The notes: generated from the letters alone by a model not told the origin. DNA of 64,000 nucleotides from Amycolatopsis camponoti (GCF_902497555.1 NZ_CABVGP010000003.1:1984001-2048000), one strand, 5' to 3'. Positions 24,032 through 33,846 are shown, numbered from the stretch's first letter. Numbers and translations are program-made.

Positions 24032-24645
24032 CTCAGCTGGCCGTTCGCGGCCAGGATGATGAGGGTCGTGAAGAAGCCCACGTACAGCGCGACCACGACG
24101 TAGCCGACGATCACGGCGGCCGTGGCCAGGCCGCGGCCGCCCGCTTCGCCGCGGTTCGTCCTGCTCAGCGCGATGTGGCCCATGACCAGCCCGGCGATCG
24201 CGGTGATGCCGGAGCAGAAGCCGAGGATCGAGCAGACCAGCGCACCGATCGCCAGCGCGTTGTCCGGCCGGGGCGCGACGGGGACGTACGGCGGCTGGAC
24301 GTAGGGCGCCGGGCCGCCGTACGGCTGGCCGTAGGCCGGCGGGTACGGCTGCTGGTGGTACGGGTGGGCGTACGACGGTTGCGGCTGGCCGGGCGCGACG
24401 TAGGGCGTGCCGGGGATGTGCGCGGCGGGAGCCTCGAACGCGCCGGGCGGCAGCTCACCGGGCTGCTCCGGGGCGGGCTGCTCGGAGGTGGCTCGCTCGG
24501 GGGCGGGGACGTCGGCGATCGTGCTGTCGGCCGACGGCGGGTCGTAGTTCTCCGGTGCGTACGGCGCGGGCTCCGCGGTGGGCGGCGGGTCGTACGAAGC
24601 GGTCGGATCGGCCGGACGGTCCTTGTCCCCGGACGGGTCGGTCAT
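24028..24645 (-). CDS. DUF4190 membrane protein with Pro-rich N terminus
   Basis: A 205-residue protein: an acidic proline-rich N-terminal half with PYxxP-type repeats (PYHQQPYPPAYGQPYGG) and a C-terminal DUF4190 domain with two transmembrane helices (about 130-155 and 178-202) joined by a GHIALSRTNRGEAGGRG loop. It is likely the Rv1233c counterpart by position. Function unknown; the tandem neighbour has the same domain. Confidence 0.8.
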   Translation of the reverse strand: MTDPSGDKDRPADPTASYDPPPTAEPAPYAPENYDPPSADSTIADVPAPERATSEQPAPEQPGELPPGAFEAPAAHIPGTPYVAPGQPQPSYAHPYHQQPYPPAYGQPYGGPAPYVQPPYVPVAPRPDNALAIGALVCSILGFCSGITAIAGLVMGHIALSRTNRGEAGGRGLATAAVIVGYVVVALYVGFFTTLIILAANGQLS

Positions 24646-24686
24646 GGCGGGTCCCCTCGGTGCGTTCAGGACCTCAACCTAGCCGG

Positions 24687-25013
24687 TCAGCGGAAGTGCC
24701 CGTGCGCGACGCCGAACCGGAAGAGGAGCACGAGCGCGACGGCGTTCAGTGCGATCCCGAGGTAGCCCACGACGAACGCGGCGATCGCGAGGCCTCGCCC
24801 GGTCGCTTCGCCGCGCTTGGCCCGGCCGTGGGCGACGTGGCCCATGGCGACGCCCGCGATACCGGCCGGCAAGCACACGAAGCTGCCGGCGATCGAGCAG
24901 AGCAGCGCCCCGGCCGCGAGACCCGGACCCGGTTCTTCGCCGGGGTCCGGCGTGGAACCGCCGGCCGGGGACCGCCTGCCGAAGGGGTCGTCCGGGTCGT
25001 ACGGGTGGCTCAA
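24687..25013 (-). CDS. Small DUF4190 membrane protein
   Basis: A 108-residue protein with the same two-helix DUF4190 domain as its neighbour (GHVAHGRAKRGEATGRG loop) and a short Asp/Pro-rich N terminus. A TTG at 25013 is taken as the start because GGGGGAGGAAG lies seven bases upstream; the frame is open further but without a comparable signal. It may be a paralogue formed by tandem duplication. Function unknown. Confidence 0.72.
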   Translation of the reverse strand: MSHPYDPDDPFGRRSPAGGSTPDPGEEPGPGLAAGALLCSIAGSFVCLPAGIAGVAMGHVAHGRAKRGEATGRGLAIAAFVVGYLGIALNAVALVLLFRFGVAHGHFR

Positions 25014-25143
25014 GATCGGCTTCCTCCCCCGGGGGACTTTACGGCGCGGATCGTGAGCGCCCTCATAGCAGGGTTGCGGCTTTCGGGTCATACTCCCCGG
25101 TAACCCAGCGCCGCGAGCCGGCGTCGTATCCGGAAAGGGAGCC

Positions 25144-26343
25144 GTGATGGCCCGTCTCGCCCAGACCGCCGGCCTGACCGACGTGCAGTCGGAGATCCTC
25201 GCGACCGTCCGCTCGTTCGTGGACAAGGAGGTCATCCCGCACGCGCAGGAGCTCGAGCACTCCGACACGTACCCGGCGGACATCGTCGAGGGCATGAAGG
25301 AGATGGGCCTGTTCGGGATCACCATCCCCGAGGAGTACGGCGGGCTCGGCGAGTCGCTGCTGACCTACGCGCTCGTCGTCGAGGAGATCGCGCGCGGCTG
25401 GATGAGCGTGTCCGGCGTGATCAACACCCACTTCATCGTGGCGCACATGATCACCCGCCACGGCACCGAAGCGCAGAAGCGGCACTTCCTGCCGCGGATG
25501 GCGACCGGCGAGGTGCGCGGCTCGTTCTCGATGTCGGAGCCGGACCTCGGCTCGGACGTCGCGGCGATCAAGACCAAGGCGAAGAAGACCGACGACGGCT
25601 ACGTCATCGACGGCGCCAAGATGTGGCTGACCAACGGCGGCTCGTCGAACCTGATCGCGCTGCTGGTCAAGACGGACGAAGGGGCGGAGAAGGCCCACCA
25701 GAACCTGACGGCGTTCCTCGTCGAGAAACCGGAGGGCTTCGGCGAGGTCGCGCCCGGGCTGACCATTCCCGGCAAGATCGACAAGATGGGCTACAAGGGC
25801 GTCGACACGACCGAAGCGGTCTTCGACGGCTACAAGATCGGCGCCGACATGGTCCTCGGCGAGGCGCCGGGCAAGGGCTTCGCGTACATGATGGACGGTG
25901 TCGAGGTCGGTCGCGTGAACGTCGCGGCGCGGGCGTGCGGCATCGCGATCCGCGCGTTCGAGCTGGCGGTGGAGTACGCCCAGCAGCGCAAGACGTTCGG
26001 CAAGGCGATCGCCGAGCACCAGGCCGTGGCGTTCAAGCTGGCCGAGATGGCGACCAAGGTCGAGGCGGCCCACCTGATGATGGTGAACGCGGCCCGGCTG
26101 AAGGACTCCGGCGAGCGCAACGACGTCGAGGCGGGCATGGCGAAGCTGATCGCGTCGGAGTACTGCGCGGAGGTCACGCAGGACTCGTTCCGCATCCACG
26201 GCGGTTACGGGTACTCGAAGGAGTACGAGATCGAGCGCCTGATGCGCGAGGCGCCGTTCCTGCTGATCGGCGAGGGCACGAGCGAGATCCAGAAGACCAT
26301 CATCAGCCGCGGTCTGCTGCGCGAGTACAAGTCCCGCTCCTGA
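25144..26343 (+). CDS. Acyl-CoA dehydrogenase
   Basis: FAD-dependent enzyme that introduces an alpha-beta double bond into acyl-CoA. The 399-residue protein has all three ACAD domains: N-terminal helical (about 15-125), middle beta (about 130-225, FSMSEPDLGSDVAAIKTKA), and C-terminal helical (about 240-395) with RKTFGKAIAEHQAV and FRIHGGYGYSKEYEIERLMR. The catalytic glutamate is in GEGTSEIQ (about 377). GTG 25144 and ATG 25147 are both possible starts. Chain-length preference cannot be read. A strong hairpin follows the stop. Confidence 0.93.
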   Translation: MMARLAQTAGLTDVQSEILATVRSFVDKEVIPHAQELEHSDTYPADIVEGMKEMGLFGITIPEEYGGLGESLLTYALVVEEIARGWMSVSGVINTHFIVAHMITRHGTEAQKRHFLPRMATGEVRGSFSMSEPDLGSDVAAIKTKAKKTDDGYVIDGAKMWLTNGGSSNLIALLVKTDEGAEKAHQNLTAFLVEKPEGFGEVAPGLTIPGKIDKMGYKGVDTTEAVFDGYKIGADMVLGEAPGKGFAYMMDGVEVGRVNVAARACGIAIRAFELAVEYAQQRKTFGKAIAEHQAVAFKLAEMATKVEAAHLMMVNAARLKDSGERNDVEAGMAKLIASEYCAEVTQDSFRIHGGYGYSKEYEIERLMREAPFLLIGEGTSEIQKTIISRGLLREYKSRS

Positions 26344-26348
26344 AGGAA

Positions 26349-26382
26349 GGCGCCGATTGTCGATACAGCGACAATCGGCGCC
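26349..26382 (+). terminator. Hairpin after the acyl-CoA dehydrogenase gene
   Basis: GGCGCCGATTGTCG and its perfect complement flank a six-base loop, five bases after the stop. A 14-bp stem. Confidence 0.8.
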
Positions 26383-26461
26383 CGGCCTTTCGGGGTAAGC
26401 GGCTCGCACGGTCCGGGCGTTCTTGACAAGATGGACGCCCAGACCCACGAGTGCGCAGGTG

Positions 26462-26989
26462 ATGATGGTGAGTAGTCCCTTTGGCGGGGGCCGGGCGCAA
26501 GGTGGCCTCCCGCGGCTGCCGACCCCGCCGACCGGCTGGCCGATCGGGTCGTACGCGACCTACGGCGAGGCGCAGCAGGCCGTCGACTTCCTCGCGGAGA
26601 GCGAGTTCTCCGTCAGCGACGTCACGATCGTCGGCGTGGACCTGATGCTCGTCGAGCGCGTCATCGGGAAGCTCAGCTGGGGCCGCGTGCTCGGCACCGG
26701 CGCCGTCTCGGGTGCCTGGTTCGGCCTGTTCGCCGGGCTGCTGCTCGGCCTGTTCGTCAACCAGGGCTTCGCGCTGCAGCTGCTCACCGGGCTCGTGCTG
26801 GGCGTCCTCTCCGGGCTGATGTTCGCCGCCATCGGGTACAGCATGTCGCGGGGGCAGCGGCGGGACTTCTCCTCGGCGAGCCAGCTCGTCGCCGGCCGCT
26901 ACGACGTCCTGTGCCAGCCGCGCTCGGCCGAGCAGGCCCGTGAGCTGCTCGCCCGGCTCGCCCTCAAACCACCTCCGGCCACGACCTGA
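26462..26989 (+). CDS. General stress protein 17M-like membrane protein
   Basis: A 175-residue protein with an N-terminal GSP17M-type domain (WPIGSYATYGEAQQAVDFLA, then VSDVTIVGVDL), a glycine-rich two-helix membrane hairpin (about 78-130) and a C-terminal cytoplasmic segment. Position before lpqY matches Rv1234. Several start codons (GTG 26459, ATG 26462, ATG 26465) lie in a row. The 243 bases up to lpqY show no further gene and probably hold the importer promoter. Confidence 0.78.
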   Translation: MMVSSPFGGGRAQGGLPRLPTPPTGWPIGSYATYGEAQQAVDFLAESEFSVSDVTIVGVDLMLVERVIGKLSWGRVLGTGAVSGAWFGLFAGLLLGLFVNQGFALQLLTGLVLGVLSGLMFAAIGYSMSRGQRRDFSSASQLVAGRYDVLCQPRSAEQARELLARLALKPPPATT

Positions 26990-27232
26990 AAAAGACGGCC
27001 ATTATCAGGGGAAAATCACAGTTCGAGCTGCAGTGGGCTGAATCGTTACCGATACTGCTTGCGGGGTGTGATCGCCCGGCATAAGTTGTCCGACACCAGT
27101 CGGGCGGCCTCGCCCAACCAGCGCGGCGGCCCGATCACTAGCACGTCGGGGTGCTGGCGCGGTTCGCCTCATCGCGTCGTGGTGCCCGCCGGGTGCCGCG
27201 GTTTCCGGCGTGCATGCGGGTGAGGAGGCCTT

Positions 27233-28555
27233 ATGGGGAAGAGGATCGGCGCGGGCAAACGGGGGCGCTCGCCCGGCCGTACCGCGGTCCTGCTGGGGGC
27301 AGGGGCTCTGGTGACCGGCATGCTGGCCGGTTGCGGTTCGAGCGGCGGGCTCAAGATCAACGTCTACTACGCGCCCGAGGACAGCTTCCAGAAAGTCGTC
27401 GACAACTGCAACGCGGCGGCGAACGGCAAGTACGAGATCGTCTACAACAAGCTCCAGCGCGGCGCGGACGACCAGCGCCTGCAGATGGCCCGGCGGCTCG
27501 CCGCCGGGGACACCGCGATGGACGTCCTCGGCCTCGACGTGACCTGGGTTTCGGAGTTCGCCGAAGCCGGCTGGGTCGAGGAGTGGAAGGACCAGAACAA
27601 GACGGCGGCGACCGAAGGCGTCCTGCAGGGCCCGCTGGAAACGGCGACCTACAACGGGAAGCTCTACGCGGCCACGAAGAACACCAACGTCCAGCTGCTC
27701 TGGTACGACGACCGCATCACGCCCACGCCGCCGAAGACGTGGGACGAGATGATCGCCAAGTCGAAGGAGCTCAAGGCGCAGGGCAAGCCGTACAGCATCG
27801 TCTTCACCGGCGCGCAGTACGAAGGTCTCGTCGTCTTCTACAACACGCTCGTGGAGTCCATGGGCGGGCACATCCTGTCCGACGACGGCAAGTCCGTCGT
27901 CCTGGACGACGGCGCGGTCAAGGCGCTCGCCCTGCTGAAGCAGATCGCTTCCTCGGGCATCACCGACCCGTCGCTGACCAACTCGAAGGAGGACGACGTC
28001 CGCCAGACGTTCCAGCGCGGTGACGCCGCGTTCGAGCTCAACTGGCCGTTCGTCTACGCCTCCTACGCCAAGGAAAAGCCGCAGGACGTCTCGCACTTCA
28101 AGTGGGCCGTCTACCCCGAGGCGCAGGCAGGCACGCCGGCCAAGACCACGATCGGCGGGTACGACCTCGGCGTCAGCTCGCTGTCGCAGCACAAGCCCGA
28201 GGCGTTCGAAGCGGCGCTGTGCCTGCGCAACGCGGAGAACCAGAAGTTCTCGGCGATCAACGACGGGGTGCCGCCGACCATCGAATCGGTGTACCACAAC
28301 GACACGCCGCTGGACCCGTCGAAGCCGGCGAGCGCCGACAACCCGAACATGGCGCTCAAGTACCCGATGCGCGACTCGATCATCGACGCCATCAAGGACT
28401 CGGCGGTGCGGCCGCTGACCCCGGCGTACCAGAACATGTCGACGGTGATGTCGAAAGTCCTTTCCCCGCCGGGTGAAATCGACCCGAAGGCCACCGCGGA
28501 CAAGCTGCGCGAGCAGCTCAACGACGCGCTCCAGTCGAAGGGAGTGATCCCGTGA
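27233..28555 (+). CDS. lpqY: Trehalose-binding lipoprotein LpqY
   Basis: Extracytoplasmic solute-binding lipoprotein of the LpqY-SugABC importer, which recycles trehalose in mycobacteria. The 440-residue protein has a signal peptide with lipobox LAGC (Cys34) and a family-1 sugar-binding fold with EWKDQNKTAAT, NTNVQLLWYD and the GDAAFELNWPFVYA segment. The stop overlaps the sugA start (GTGA). Order lpqY-sugA-sugB-sugC and the downstream corA match Rv1235-Rv1239c, which is the main ground for the trehalose assignment; a related disaccharide is not excluded. Confidence 0.92.
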   Translation: MGKRIGAGKRGRSPGRTAVLLGAGALVTGMLAGCGSSGGLKINVYYAPEDSFQKVVDNCNAAANGKYEIVYNKLQRGADDQRLQMARRLAAGDTAMDVLGLDVTWVSEFAEAGWVEEWKDQNKTAATEGVLQGPLETATYNGKLYAATKNTNVQLLWYDDRITPTPPKTWDEMIAKSKELKAQGKPYSIVFTGAQYEGLVVFYNTLVESMGGHILSDDGKSVVLDDGAVKALALLKQIASSGITDPSLTNSKEDDVRQTFQRGDAAFELNWPFVYASYAKEKPQDVSHFKWAVYPEAQAGTPAKTTIGGYDLGVSSLSQHKPEAFEAALCLRNAENQKFSAINDGVPPTIESVYHNDTPLDPSKPASADNPNMALKYPMRDSIIDAIKDSAVRPLTPAYQNMSTVMSKVLSPPGEIDPKATADKLREQLNDALQSKGVIP

Positions 28556-29520
28556 CCGTCCAGGACTCGACCCCGGCGGACACCTCCGGGGCCACGGTCG
28601 CCGAGGCGACCTCCGGCAAGAAGGGCAAGCCCGCCCTCTCGGAAGGGAAGAAGGCCGAACGGAAGCTCGGGCTGTGGCTGTGCGCGCCCGCGTTCCTCGT
28701 GATGATCGCCGTCACCGGCTACCCGATCGTCTACTCGATCTGGCTGTCGCTGCAGCGGTACGACCTGAGGTTCCCCGCGCAGCAGGAGTTCGTCGGCCTC
28801 GACAACTACGGGGCCGTGCTGTCCAACTCGTACTGGTGGACGGCGTTCGGCACCACGATGTTCCTGACCGTGGTGTCGGTGGCGATCGAGTTCGTGCTCG
28901 GCATGGCGCTGGCGCTGGTCATGCACCGCACGCTCGTCGGGCGCGGCCTGGTCCGCACGGTCGCCCTGATCCCGTACGGCATCGTCACGGTCGTCGCGGC
29001 GTTCTCCTGGTACTACGCGTGGACGCCGAAGACCGGCTACCTGGCGAACTGGCTGGCCGCGGACGCGGCGCCGCTGACCGACCAGTGGCCGTCGATGTTC
29101 ATCATCATCCTCGCCGAGGTGTGGAAGACCACGCCGTTCATGGCGCTGCTGCTGATGGCCGGCCTCGCGCTGGTGCCGGACGACCTGCTCAAGGCCGCGT
29201 CGATGGACGGCGCGAGCGCGTGGCAGCGGTTCACGAAGGTGATGCTGCCGGTGATGAAGCCGGCGATCCTGGTGGCGCTGCTGTTCCGCACGCTCGACGC
29301 CTTCCGGATCTTCGACAACATCTACGTGCTCACCGGCGGCGCGCAGGACACCGGCTCGGTGTCCATGCAGACCTACGACAACCTGGTCAAGGGGCTCAAC
29401 CTCGGGATCGGGTCGACGATGGCGGTGCTGATCTTCATCACCGTGGCGATCATCGCCTTCATCTTCATCAAGGTGTTCGGCACGGCCGCACCGGGTTCGG
29501 ACGACGGGGGTAAGCGCTGA
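28552..29520 (+). CDS. sugA: Sugar ABC transporter permease SugA
   Basis: Membrane permease of the LpqY-SugABC importer, 322 residues. It has a charged cytoplasmic N terminus (about 1-38), six transmembrane helices and the EAA loop [20 protein letters not shown] that docks with the ATPase SugC. GTG start overlapping the lpqY stop; stop overlaps the sugB start by one base (TGATG), so all four proteins are translationally coupled. Confidence 0.93.
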   Translation: MTVQDSTPADTSGATVAEATSGKKGKPALSEGKKAERKLGLWLCAPAFLVMIAVTGYPIVYSIWLSLQRYDLRFPAQQEFVGLDNYGAVLSNSYWWTAFGTTMFLTVVSVAIEFVLGMALALVMHRTLVGRGLVRTVALIPYGIVTVVAAFSWYYAWTPKTGYLANWLAADAAPLTDQWPSMFIIILAEVWKTTPFMALLLMAGLALVPDDLLKAASMDGASAWQRFTKVMLPVMKPAILVALLFRTLDAFRIFDNIYVLTGGAQDTGSVSMQTYDNLVKGLNLGIGSTMAVLIFITVAIIAFIFIKVFGTAAPGSDDGGKR

Positions 29521-30359
29521 TGGTGATGGGAACCGTCACGACGGGCCGCAAGCTCAGGTGGGGCCTGGTCGACATCCTCGTGCTGGTGTTCGCGCTGGTG
29601 CCGGTGCTCTGGGTCGTCTCGCTGTCGTTCAAGACCAAGGACACGCTGACCGACGGGTCGTTCATCCCGCAGTCGTGGACCTGGCAGAACTACGCGGACA
29701 TCTTCCAGACGTCGGAGTTCCTGCTGGCGCTGGTCAACTCGATCGGCATCGCGATCATCTCCACGGTGATCGCGGTGGTGCTGGGCACGATGGCCGCGTA
29801 CGCGATCGCGCGGCTGGAGTTCCCCGGCAAGCAGCTGCTGGTCGGGCTTTCGCTGCTGATCGCGATGTTCCCGCAGGTGTCGCTGGTGACCCCGCTGTTC
29901 AACATCGAGCGGAACCTGGCGCTGTTCGACACCTGGCCGGGGCTGATCCTGCCCTACATCACGTTCGCCCTGCCGCTGTCGATCTACACGCTGTCGGCGT
30001 TCTTCCGGGAAATCCCGTGGGAGCTGGAAAAAGCGGCGAAGATGGACGGCGCGACGCCGGCCCAGGCGTTCCGGAAGGTGATCGCGCCGCTGGCCGCGCC
30101 GGGTGTGTTCACCACCGCGATCCTGGTGTTCATCTTCTGCTGGAACGACTTCCTGTTCGCCATCTCGCTGACGTCGACCACGGCGTCGCGCACGGTGCCG
30201 GCGGCGCTGTCGTTCTTCACCGGGTCCTCGCAGTTCGAGGACCCGACGGGACAGGTGAGCGCGGCCGCGGTCGTCATCACCATCCCGATCATTGTGTTCG
30301 TGTTGTTCTTCCAGCGTCGCATCGTGGCGGGGCTGACCTCCGGTGCGGTGAAGGGGTAG
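29520..30359 (+). CDS. sugB: Sugar ABC transporter permease SugB
   Basis: Second permease of the importer, 279 residues, six helices, with the EAA loop [20 protein letters not shown]. MalG-type permeases of this length pair with a SugA/MalF-type partner. The ATG at 29520 overlaps the sugA stop; an ATG at 29526 is also possible. The sugC start follows by two bases. Confidence 0.93.
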   Translation: MVMGTVTTGRKLRWGLVDILVLVFALVPVLWVVSLSFKTKDTLTDGSFIPQSWTWQNYADIFQTSEFLLALVNSIGIAIISTVIAVVLGTMAAYAIARLEFPGKQLLVGLSLLIAMFPQVSLVTPLFNIERNLALFDTWPGLILPYITFALPLSIYTLSAFFREIPWELEKAAKMDGATPAQAFRKVIAPLAAPGVFTTAILVFIFCWNDFLFAISLTSTTASRTVPAALSFFTGSSQFEDPTGQVSAAAVVITIPIIVFVLFFQRRIVAGLTSGAVKG

Positions 30360-30361
30360 TC

Positions 30362-31543
30362 ATGGCAGAAATCGTCCTCGACAAGGTGTCGAAGAAGTAC
30401 CCCGACGGCGCGCTCGCGGTGTCCGAAGTGGACATCACCATCGCCGACGGCGAGTTCCTGGTGCTGGTCGGGCCGTCCGGCTGCGGGAAGTCGACCATGC
30501 TGAACATGGTGGCGGGCCTGGAGGACATCTCCTCCGGCGAGCTGCGCATCGACGGCAAGCGCGTCAACGAGAAGGCCCCGAAGGACCGGGACATCGCGAT
30601 GGTGTTCCAGTCCTACGCGCTCTACCCGCACATGAGCGTGCGGGAGAACATGGCCTTCCCGCTGCGGCTGGCCAAGGTCGACGACCAGACGGTGCGGGCG
30701 AAGGTGGAGGAAGCGGCGACGATCCTCGACCTGACCGCGCACCTGGACCGCAAGCCGGCCAACCTCTCCGGTGGCCAGCGCCAGCGCGTGGCGATGGGCC
30801 GGGCGATCGTCCGGAACCCGAAGGCGTTCCTGATGGACGAGCCACTGTCCAACCTGGACGCCAAGCTCCGCGGCCAGATGCGGACGTCGGTGTCGAAGAT
30901 CCAGAAGCAGCTCGGCACGACGACGCTGTACGTCACGCACGACCAGACCGAGGCCATGACCCTCGGCGACCGGGTCGTGGTGCTGCGCGGCGGTTTCGTG
31001 CAGCAGATCGGCGCCCCGCAGTTCCTCTACGAGAACCCGGCGAACCTGTTCGTCGCGGGGTTCATCGGCTCGCCGTCGATGAACTTCGTGCCGGCCACGC
31101 TGGAGAACAACGAACTGCGGACGCCACTCGGGGTCACGCCGCTGACGGACCGGATCCGGCAGCTGGTGGAGAAGGCGGACGCCCCGCGCGAGGTGCTGGT
31201 CGGCATCCGGCCGGAGCACTTCGAGGACGCGGCGCTCGTCGACGCGGCCCAGAAGTCCGGCGGCGGCACGTTCACCGCGCACATCGACGTCCTCGAGTCG
31301 ATGGGCTCGGAGAAGTTCGCCCACTTCACGGTGGACGGTGAGACGGCGACGTCCGCGGAGCTGGCGGAACTGGCCGCGGACAGCGGTTCGGCCGACGTCC
31401 CCGGCTCGGAGTCCCAGATCGTGGCCCGCCTCTCGGCGGAGTCGTCGGCGAAGGAGAACGAGGACCTCGAGGTCTGGTACGACGCGGACAAGATCAAGCT
31501 GTTCGACCCGTCCAACGGCAAGAACCTCACCTACGAGGACTAG
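30362..31543 (+). CDS. sugC: Sugar ABC transporter ATPase SugC
   Basis: ATPase of the LpqY-SugABC importer, 393 residues. Nucleotide-binding domain 1-235 with Walker A GPSGCGKST (about 37-45), Q loop VFQSYALYPH, signature NLSGGQRQR, Walker B FLMDEPLSNLDAKL and switch His in YVTHDQTEAMTLGD. Residues about 240-393 form MalK-type OB-fold regulatory domains (GIRPEH). An acidic Ser/Ala-rich insert (about 325-355, SAELAELAADSGSADVPGSE) in the OB region is unlike short MalK proteins. A strong hairpin ends the operon. Confidence 0.95.
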   Translation: MAEIVLDKVSKKYPDGALAVSEVDITIADGEFLVLVGPSGCGKSTMLNMVAGLEDISSGELRIDGKRVNEKAPKDRDIAMVFQSYALYPHMSVRENMAFPLRLAKVDDQTVRAKVEEAATILDLTAHLDRKPANLSGGQRQRVAMGRAIVRNPKAFLMDEPLSNLDAKLRGQMRTSVSKIQKQLGTTTLYVTHDQTEAMTLGDRVVVLRGGFVQQIGAPQFLYENPANLFVAGFIGSPSMNFVPATLENNELRTPLGVTPLTDRIRQLVEKADAPREVLVGIRPEHFEDAALVDAAQKSGGGTFTAHIDVLESMGSEKFAHFTVDGETATSAELAELAADSGSADVPGSESQIVARLSAESSAKENEDLEVWYDADKIKLFDPSNGKNLTYED

Positions 31544-31553
31544 CCACGAGACC

Positions 31554-31596
31554 CGGGAAGGGCGCCCTCATGGACTCATGGGGGGCGCCCTTCCCG
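31554..31596 (+). terminator. Hairpin after sugC
   Basis: CGGGAAGGGCGCCC (31554-31567) and its perfect complement (31583-31596) form a 14-bp stem between the convergent sugC and RibD-C genes. It is likely bidirectional. Confidence 0.8.
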
Positions 31597-31600
31597 GCGT

Positions 31601-32170
31601 TCAGTGCCGGGTGGGCCGGTAGACGAGTTCCTGGATGTCGCCGTCCAGCGTCCGGGTCTCGAGCAGTTCGAGGTCGAAGTCTTCCGCGCCGGCGAAGATC
31701 GGGCCCTCCCCGGTCCGGCCGGTGATCACCGGGTAGAGCGTCACCTGGACGCGGTCGACCAGCCCGGCGGCCAGCAGCGCGCGGTTCAGCGAGAGGCTGC
31801 CGTGCGAGCGCAGCGGAACGTCGGACTCCTCCTTGAGCCGGGCCACGACGTCGACGGCGTCGCCCCTCAGGATCGTCGCGTCCGGCCAGGCGAGCGGTTC
31901 TTCGAGTGTGGTCGACACGACCGTGGCGGGCAGGTTCCGCAGCCGCTTCACCCACGGGTCGAGGTCGTCCTCGGGAACGGCGTTCAGCATCTCGGCGTTG
32001 GTCCGGAAGGTGGTGGCGCCGAAGACCATCCGCTGGTCCTCCTCGTACTGGGCGAGGCGGTGCGCGAGCAGTTCCGGCCCCTGCTTGCCCCAGTAGCCGC
32101 CCCAGTCGCCGTGGTGGCTGCCGAAGCCGTCGAGGCTGGAGAAGACGTCGAAGGTGTACGTGGCGGTCAT
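31601..32170 (-). CDS. RibD C-terminal/dihydrofolate reductase-fold protein
   Basis: A 189-residue reductase-fold protein (RibD C-terminal domain): N-terminal FDVFSSLDGFGS, RMVFGATTFRTNAEML, the LRSHGSLSLNRALLAAGLVD segment and the terminal strand pair. Free-standing members reduce unknown pyrimidine- or pterin-like substrates with NADPH. The ATG overlaps the ECF sigma stop (ATGA), so it belongs to the DGPF-sigma operon and is a probable functional partner or target. Confidence 0.88.
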   Translation of the reverse strand: MTATYTFDVFSSLDGFGSHHGDWGGYWGKQGPELLAHRLAQYEEDQRMVFGATTFRTNAEMLNAVPEDDLDPWVKRLRNLPATVVSTTLEEPLAWPDATILRGDAVDVVARLKEESDVPLRSHGSLSLNRALLAAGLVDRVQVTLYPVITGRTGEGPIFAGAEDFDLELLETRTLDGDIQELVYRPTRH

Positions 32171-33372
32171 GGCCGGTTCCTTTCTTCGGGGGCCAAGCGC
32201 GCCCGCCGGCTCTCCAGGAAGGTTCGTTCGGTTTCGTTGCGGGCCAAGGTGATCGCCTCGTCGTAGGCGGCGACCGCCTCGGCGGTCCGGCCCAGCCGGG
32301 CGAGCAGGTCCGCGCGGGTGGCGGGCAGCAGGTGGTAGCCCGGCAGGTCCAGGTCTTCAATGGCGGCCAACGCTTGCGCCGGGCCGTGGACCTCGGCGAC
32401 GGCCACCGCGCGGTTGAGCGCGACGATCGGCGACGACGTCTGCGCCAGCAGCTGGTCGTAGAGCGCCAGCACCTGCGTCCAGTCGGTCGACGGCCCGTCC
32501 GTGTGCACGGCGTTGACCGCCGCCTGCAGCTGGTACGGCCCGGGCCGGTTGCGGCGCAGGCACCGCCGCACCAGCTCGTGCCCCTCGGCGATCAGCTCCC
32601 GGTTCCACCGCGACCGGTCCTGCTCCGCGAGCACGACCAGCTCCCCCGAGGGGCCCACGCGCGCGGGCCGCCGGGCTTCGGTGAGCAGGAGCAGCGCGAG
32701 CAGCCCGAGGACCTCCGGCTCGTCCGGCATCAGCTCGGCGAGCGCCCGCGCCAGGCGGACGGCGTCGGCGCACAGGTCCGTCCGCAGCAGCTCGCCGGAA
32801 GTCGACGCGTACCCCTCGTTGAACACCAGGTACAGCACGGTCAGCACCGAGGCCAGCCGGTCGGGGAGCGCGGCGGCGTCCGGCACCCGGTAGGGGATGC
32901 GGGCGTCGCGGATCTTCTTCTTCGCGCGGACGATCCGCTGCGAGATGGTCGCCTCCGGCACGAGGTAGGCGCGGGCGATCTCCGGCACCTCCAGGCCGCC
33001 GAGCAGCCGCAGGGTGAGCGCCGTCTGCGCGAGCGGCGAGAGTGCCGGGTGGCAGCAGGTGAAGATCAGGCGGAGCTGGTCGTCGCGCACGGGTCCCTCC
33101 TCCGGGAGCTCGTCGGATCGGTGCAGCAGCAACGCCTGCGCGTGCCGGGCTTCGCGGGTGGACTCCCGGCGCAGGCGGTCGATCGCCCGGTTGCGGGCGG
33201 TGGTGACGATCCACGCGCCGGGGTTGGGCGGCAGCGCGTCGTGCCAGTGCGTGACGGCCACCGCGAACGCGTCCTGCACGGCCTCTTCGGCGAGCCCGAT
33301 GTCCCCGAGGAGACGCGTCAGCGTGGCCACGCACCGGCCGTACTCCGCCCGGTAGACGTCGTCGAGATCCAT
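32167..33372 (-). CDS. ECF42-type sigma factor with C-terminal TPR-like extension
   Basis: A 401-residue sigma factor. Residues 1-165 hold sigma regions 2 and 4 (VTHWHDALPPNPGAWIVTTA and VPEIARAYLVPEATISQRIV). The remainder (DUF6596/TPR-like, about 175-400) carries helical repeats such as RLARALAELMPDEPEVLGLL. This architecture is the ECF42 group, characteristically linked to DGPF proteins and lacking a classical anti-sigma factor; the extension is thought to regulate activity. Here the DGPF gene lies directly upstream with a TGATG overlap, which confirms the assignment. Inducing signal unknown. Confidence 0.92.
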   Translation of the reverse strand: MDLDDVYRAEYGRCVATLTRLLGDIGLAEEAVQDAFAVAVTHWHDALPPNPGAWIVTTARNRAIDRLRRESTREARHAQALLLHRSDELPEEGPVRDDQLRLIFTCCHPALSPLAQTALTLRLLGGLEVPEIARAYLVPEATISQRIVRAKKKIRDARIPYRVPDAAALPDRLASVLTVLYLVFNEGYASTSGELLRTDLCADAVRLARALAELMPDEPEVLGLLALLLLTEARRPARVGPSGELVVLAEQDRSRWNRELIAEGHELVRRCLRRNRPGPYQLQAAVNAVHTDGPSTDWTQVLALYDQLLAQTSSPIVALNRAVAVAEVHGPAQALAAIEDLDLPGYHLLPATRADLLARLGRTAEAVAAYDEAITLARNETERTFLESRRARLAPEERNRP

Positions 33373-33731
33373 CAGCGCCGGCGCGAACCGTCGTCGAACG
33401 GGCGCACCTCGATCGGCTGCCCGCAGGCCACCGAGCACTTCTCGGCCCAGACGAGCGCCTGGTCGAGGTCCTCGGCCTGGATCACCCAGAACCCGCCGAG
33501 CTGTTCCTTGGTTTCGGCGAACGGGCCGTCGGTGAACGCGGTCGTGCCGCCGGCGGTGCGGACGACCGTCGTGGCGTCCGAGTGCTGCAGCCCGCCGACG
33601 AAGACCCACACCCCGGCGTCCTTCATCTCGTCGGTGACCTCGCCGGTCCGGGCCATCATGGCCCGCACGTCCTCTTCGGGCTCCGGCGGCGCGCTTTCGT
33701 CGAACTGGACGGCGAGGAGGTACTGCATCAT
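33372..33731 (-). CDS. DGPF/YCII-related protein
   Basis: A 119-residue YCII-superfamily protein with the diagnostic FTDGPFAETKEQLGGFWVI motif. DGPF proteins are almost always encoded beside ECF42 sigma factors and are proposed to be part of their regulon; the molecular activity is unknown. Two ATGs in a row (33731, 33728) follow GGAG; the open frame extends further upstream without a signal. First gene of the DGPF-sigma-RibD operon. Confidence 0.9.
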   Translation of the reverse strand: MMQYLLAVQFDESAPPEPEEDVRAMMARTGEVTDEMKDAGVWVFVGGLQHSDATTVVRTAGGTTAFTDGPFAETKEQLGGFWVIQAEDLDQALVWAEKCSVACGQPIEVRPFDDGSRRR

Positions 33732-33846
33732 CTCGGGCTCCTTCTGCGGGATCGGGCGAGCGGCTCTCACCCTGGCTACGAACCGGCTCGACGCCATTCG
33801 ACATCGCCGCGGAAGAATTTTTCGGGAGGCTCGCGAGCCTGAGCAC

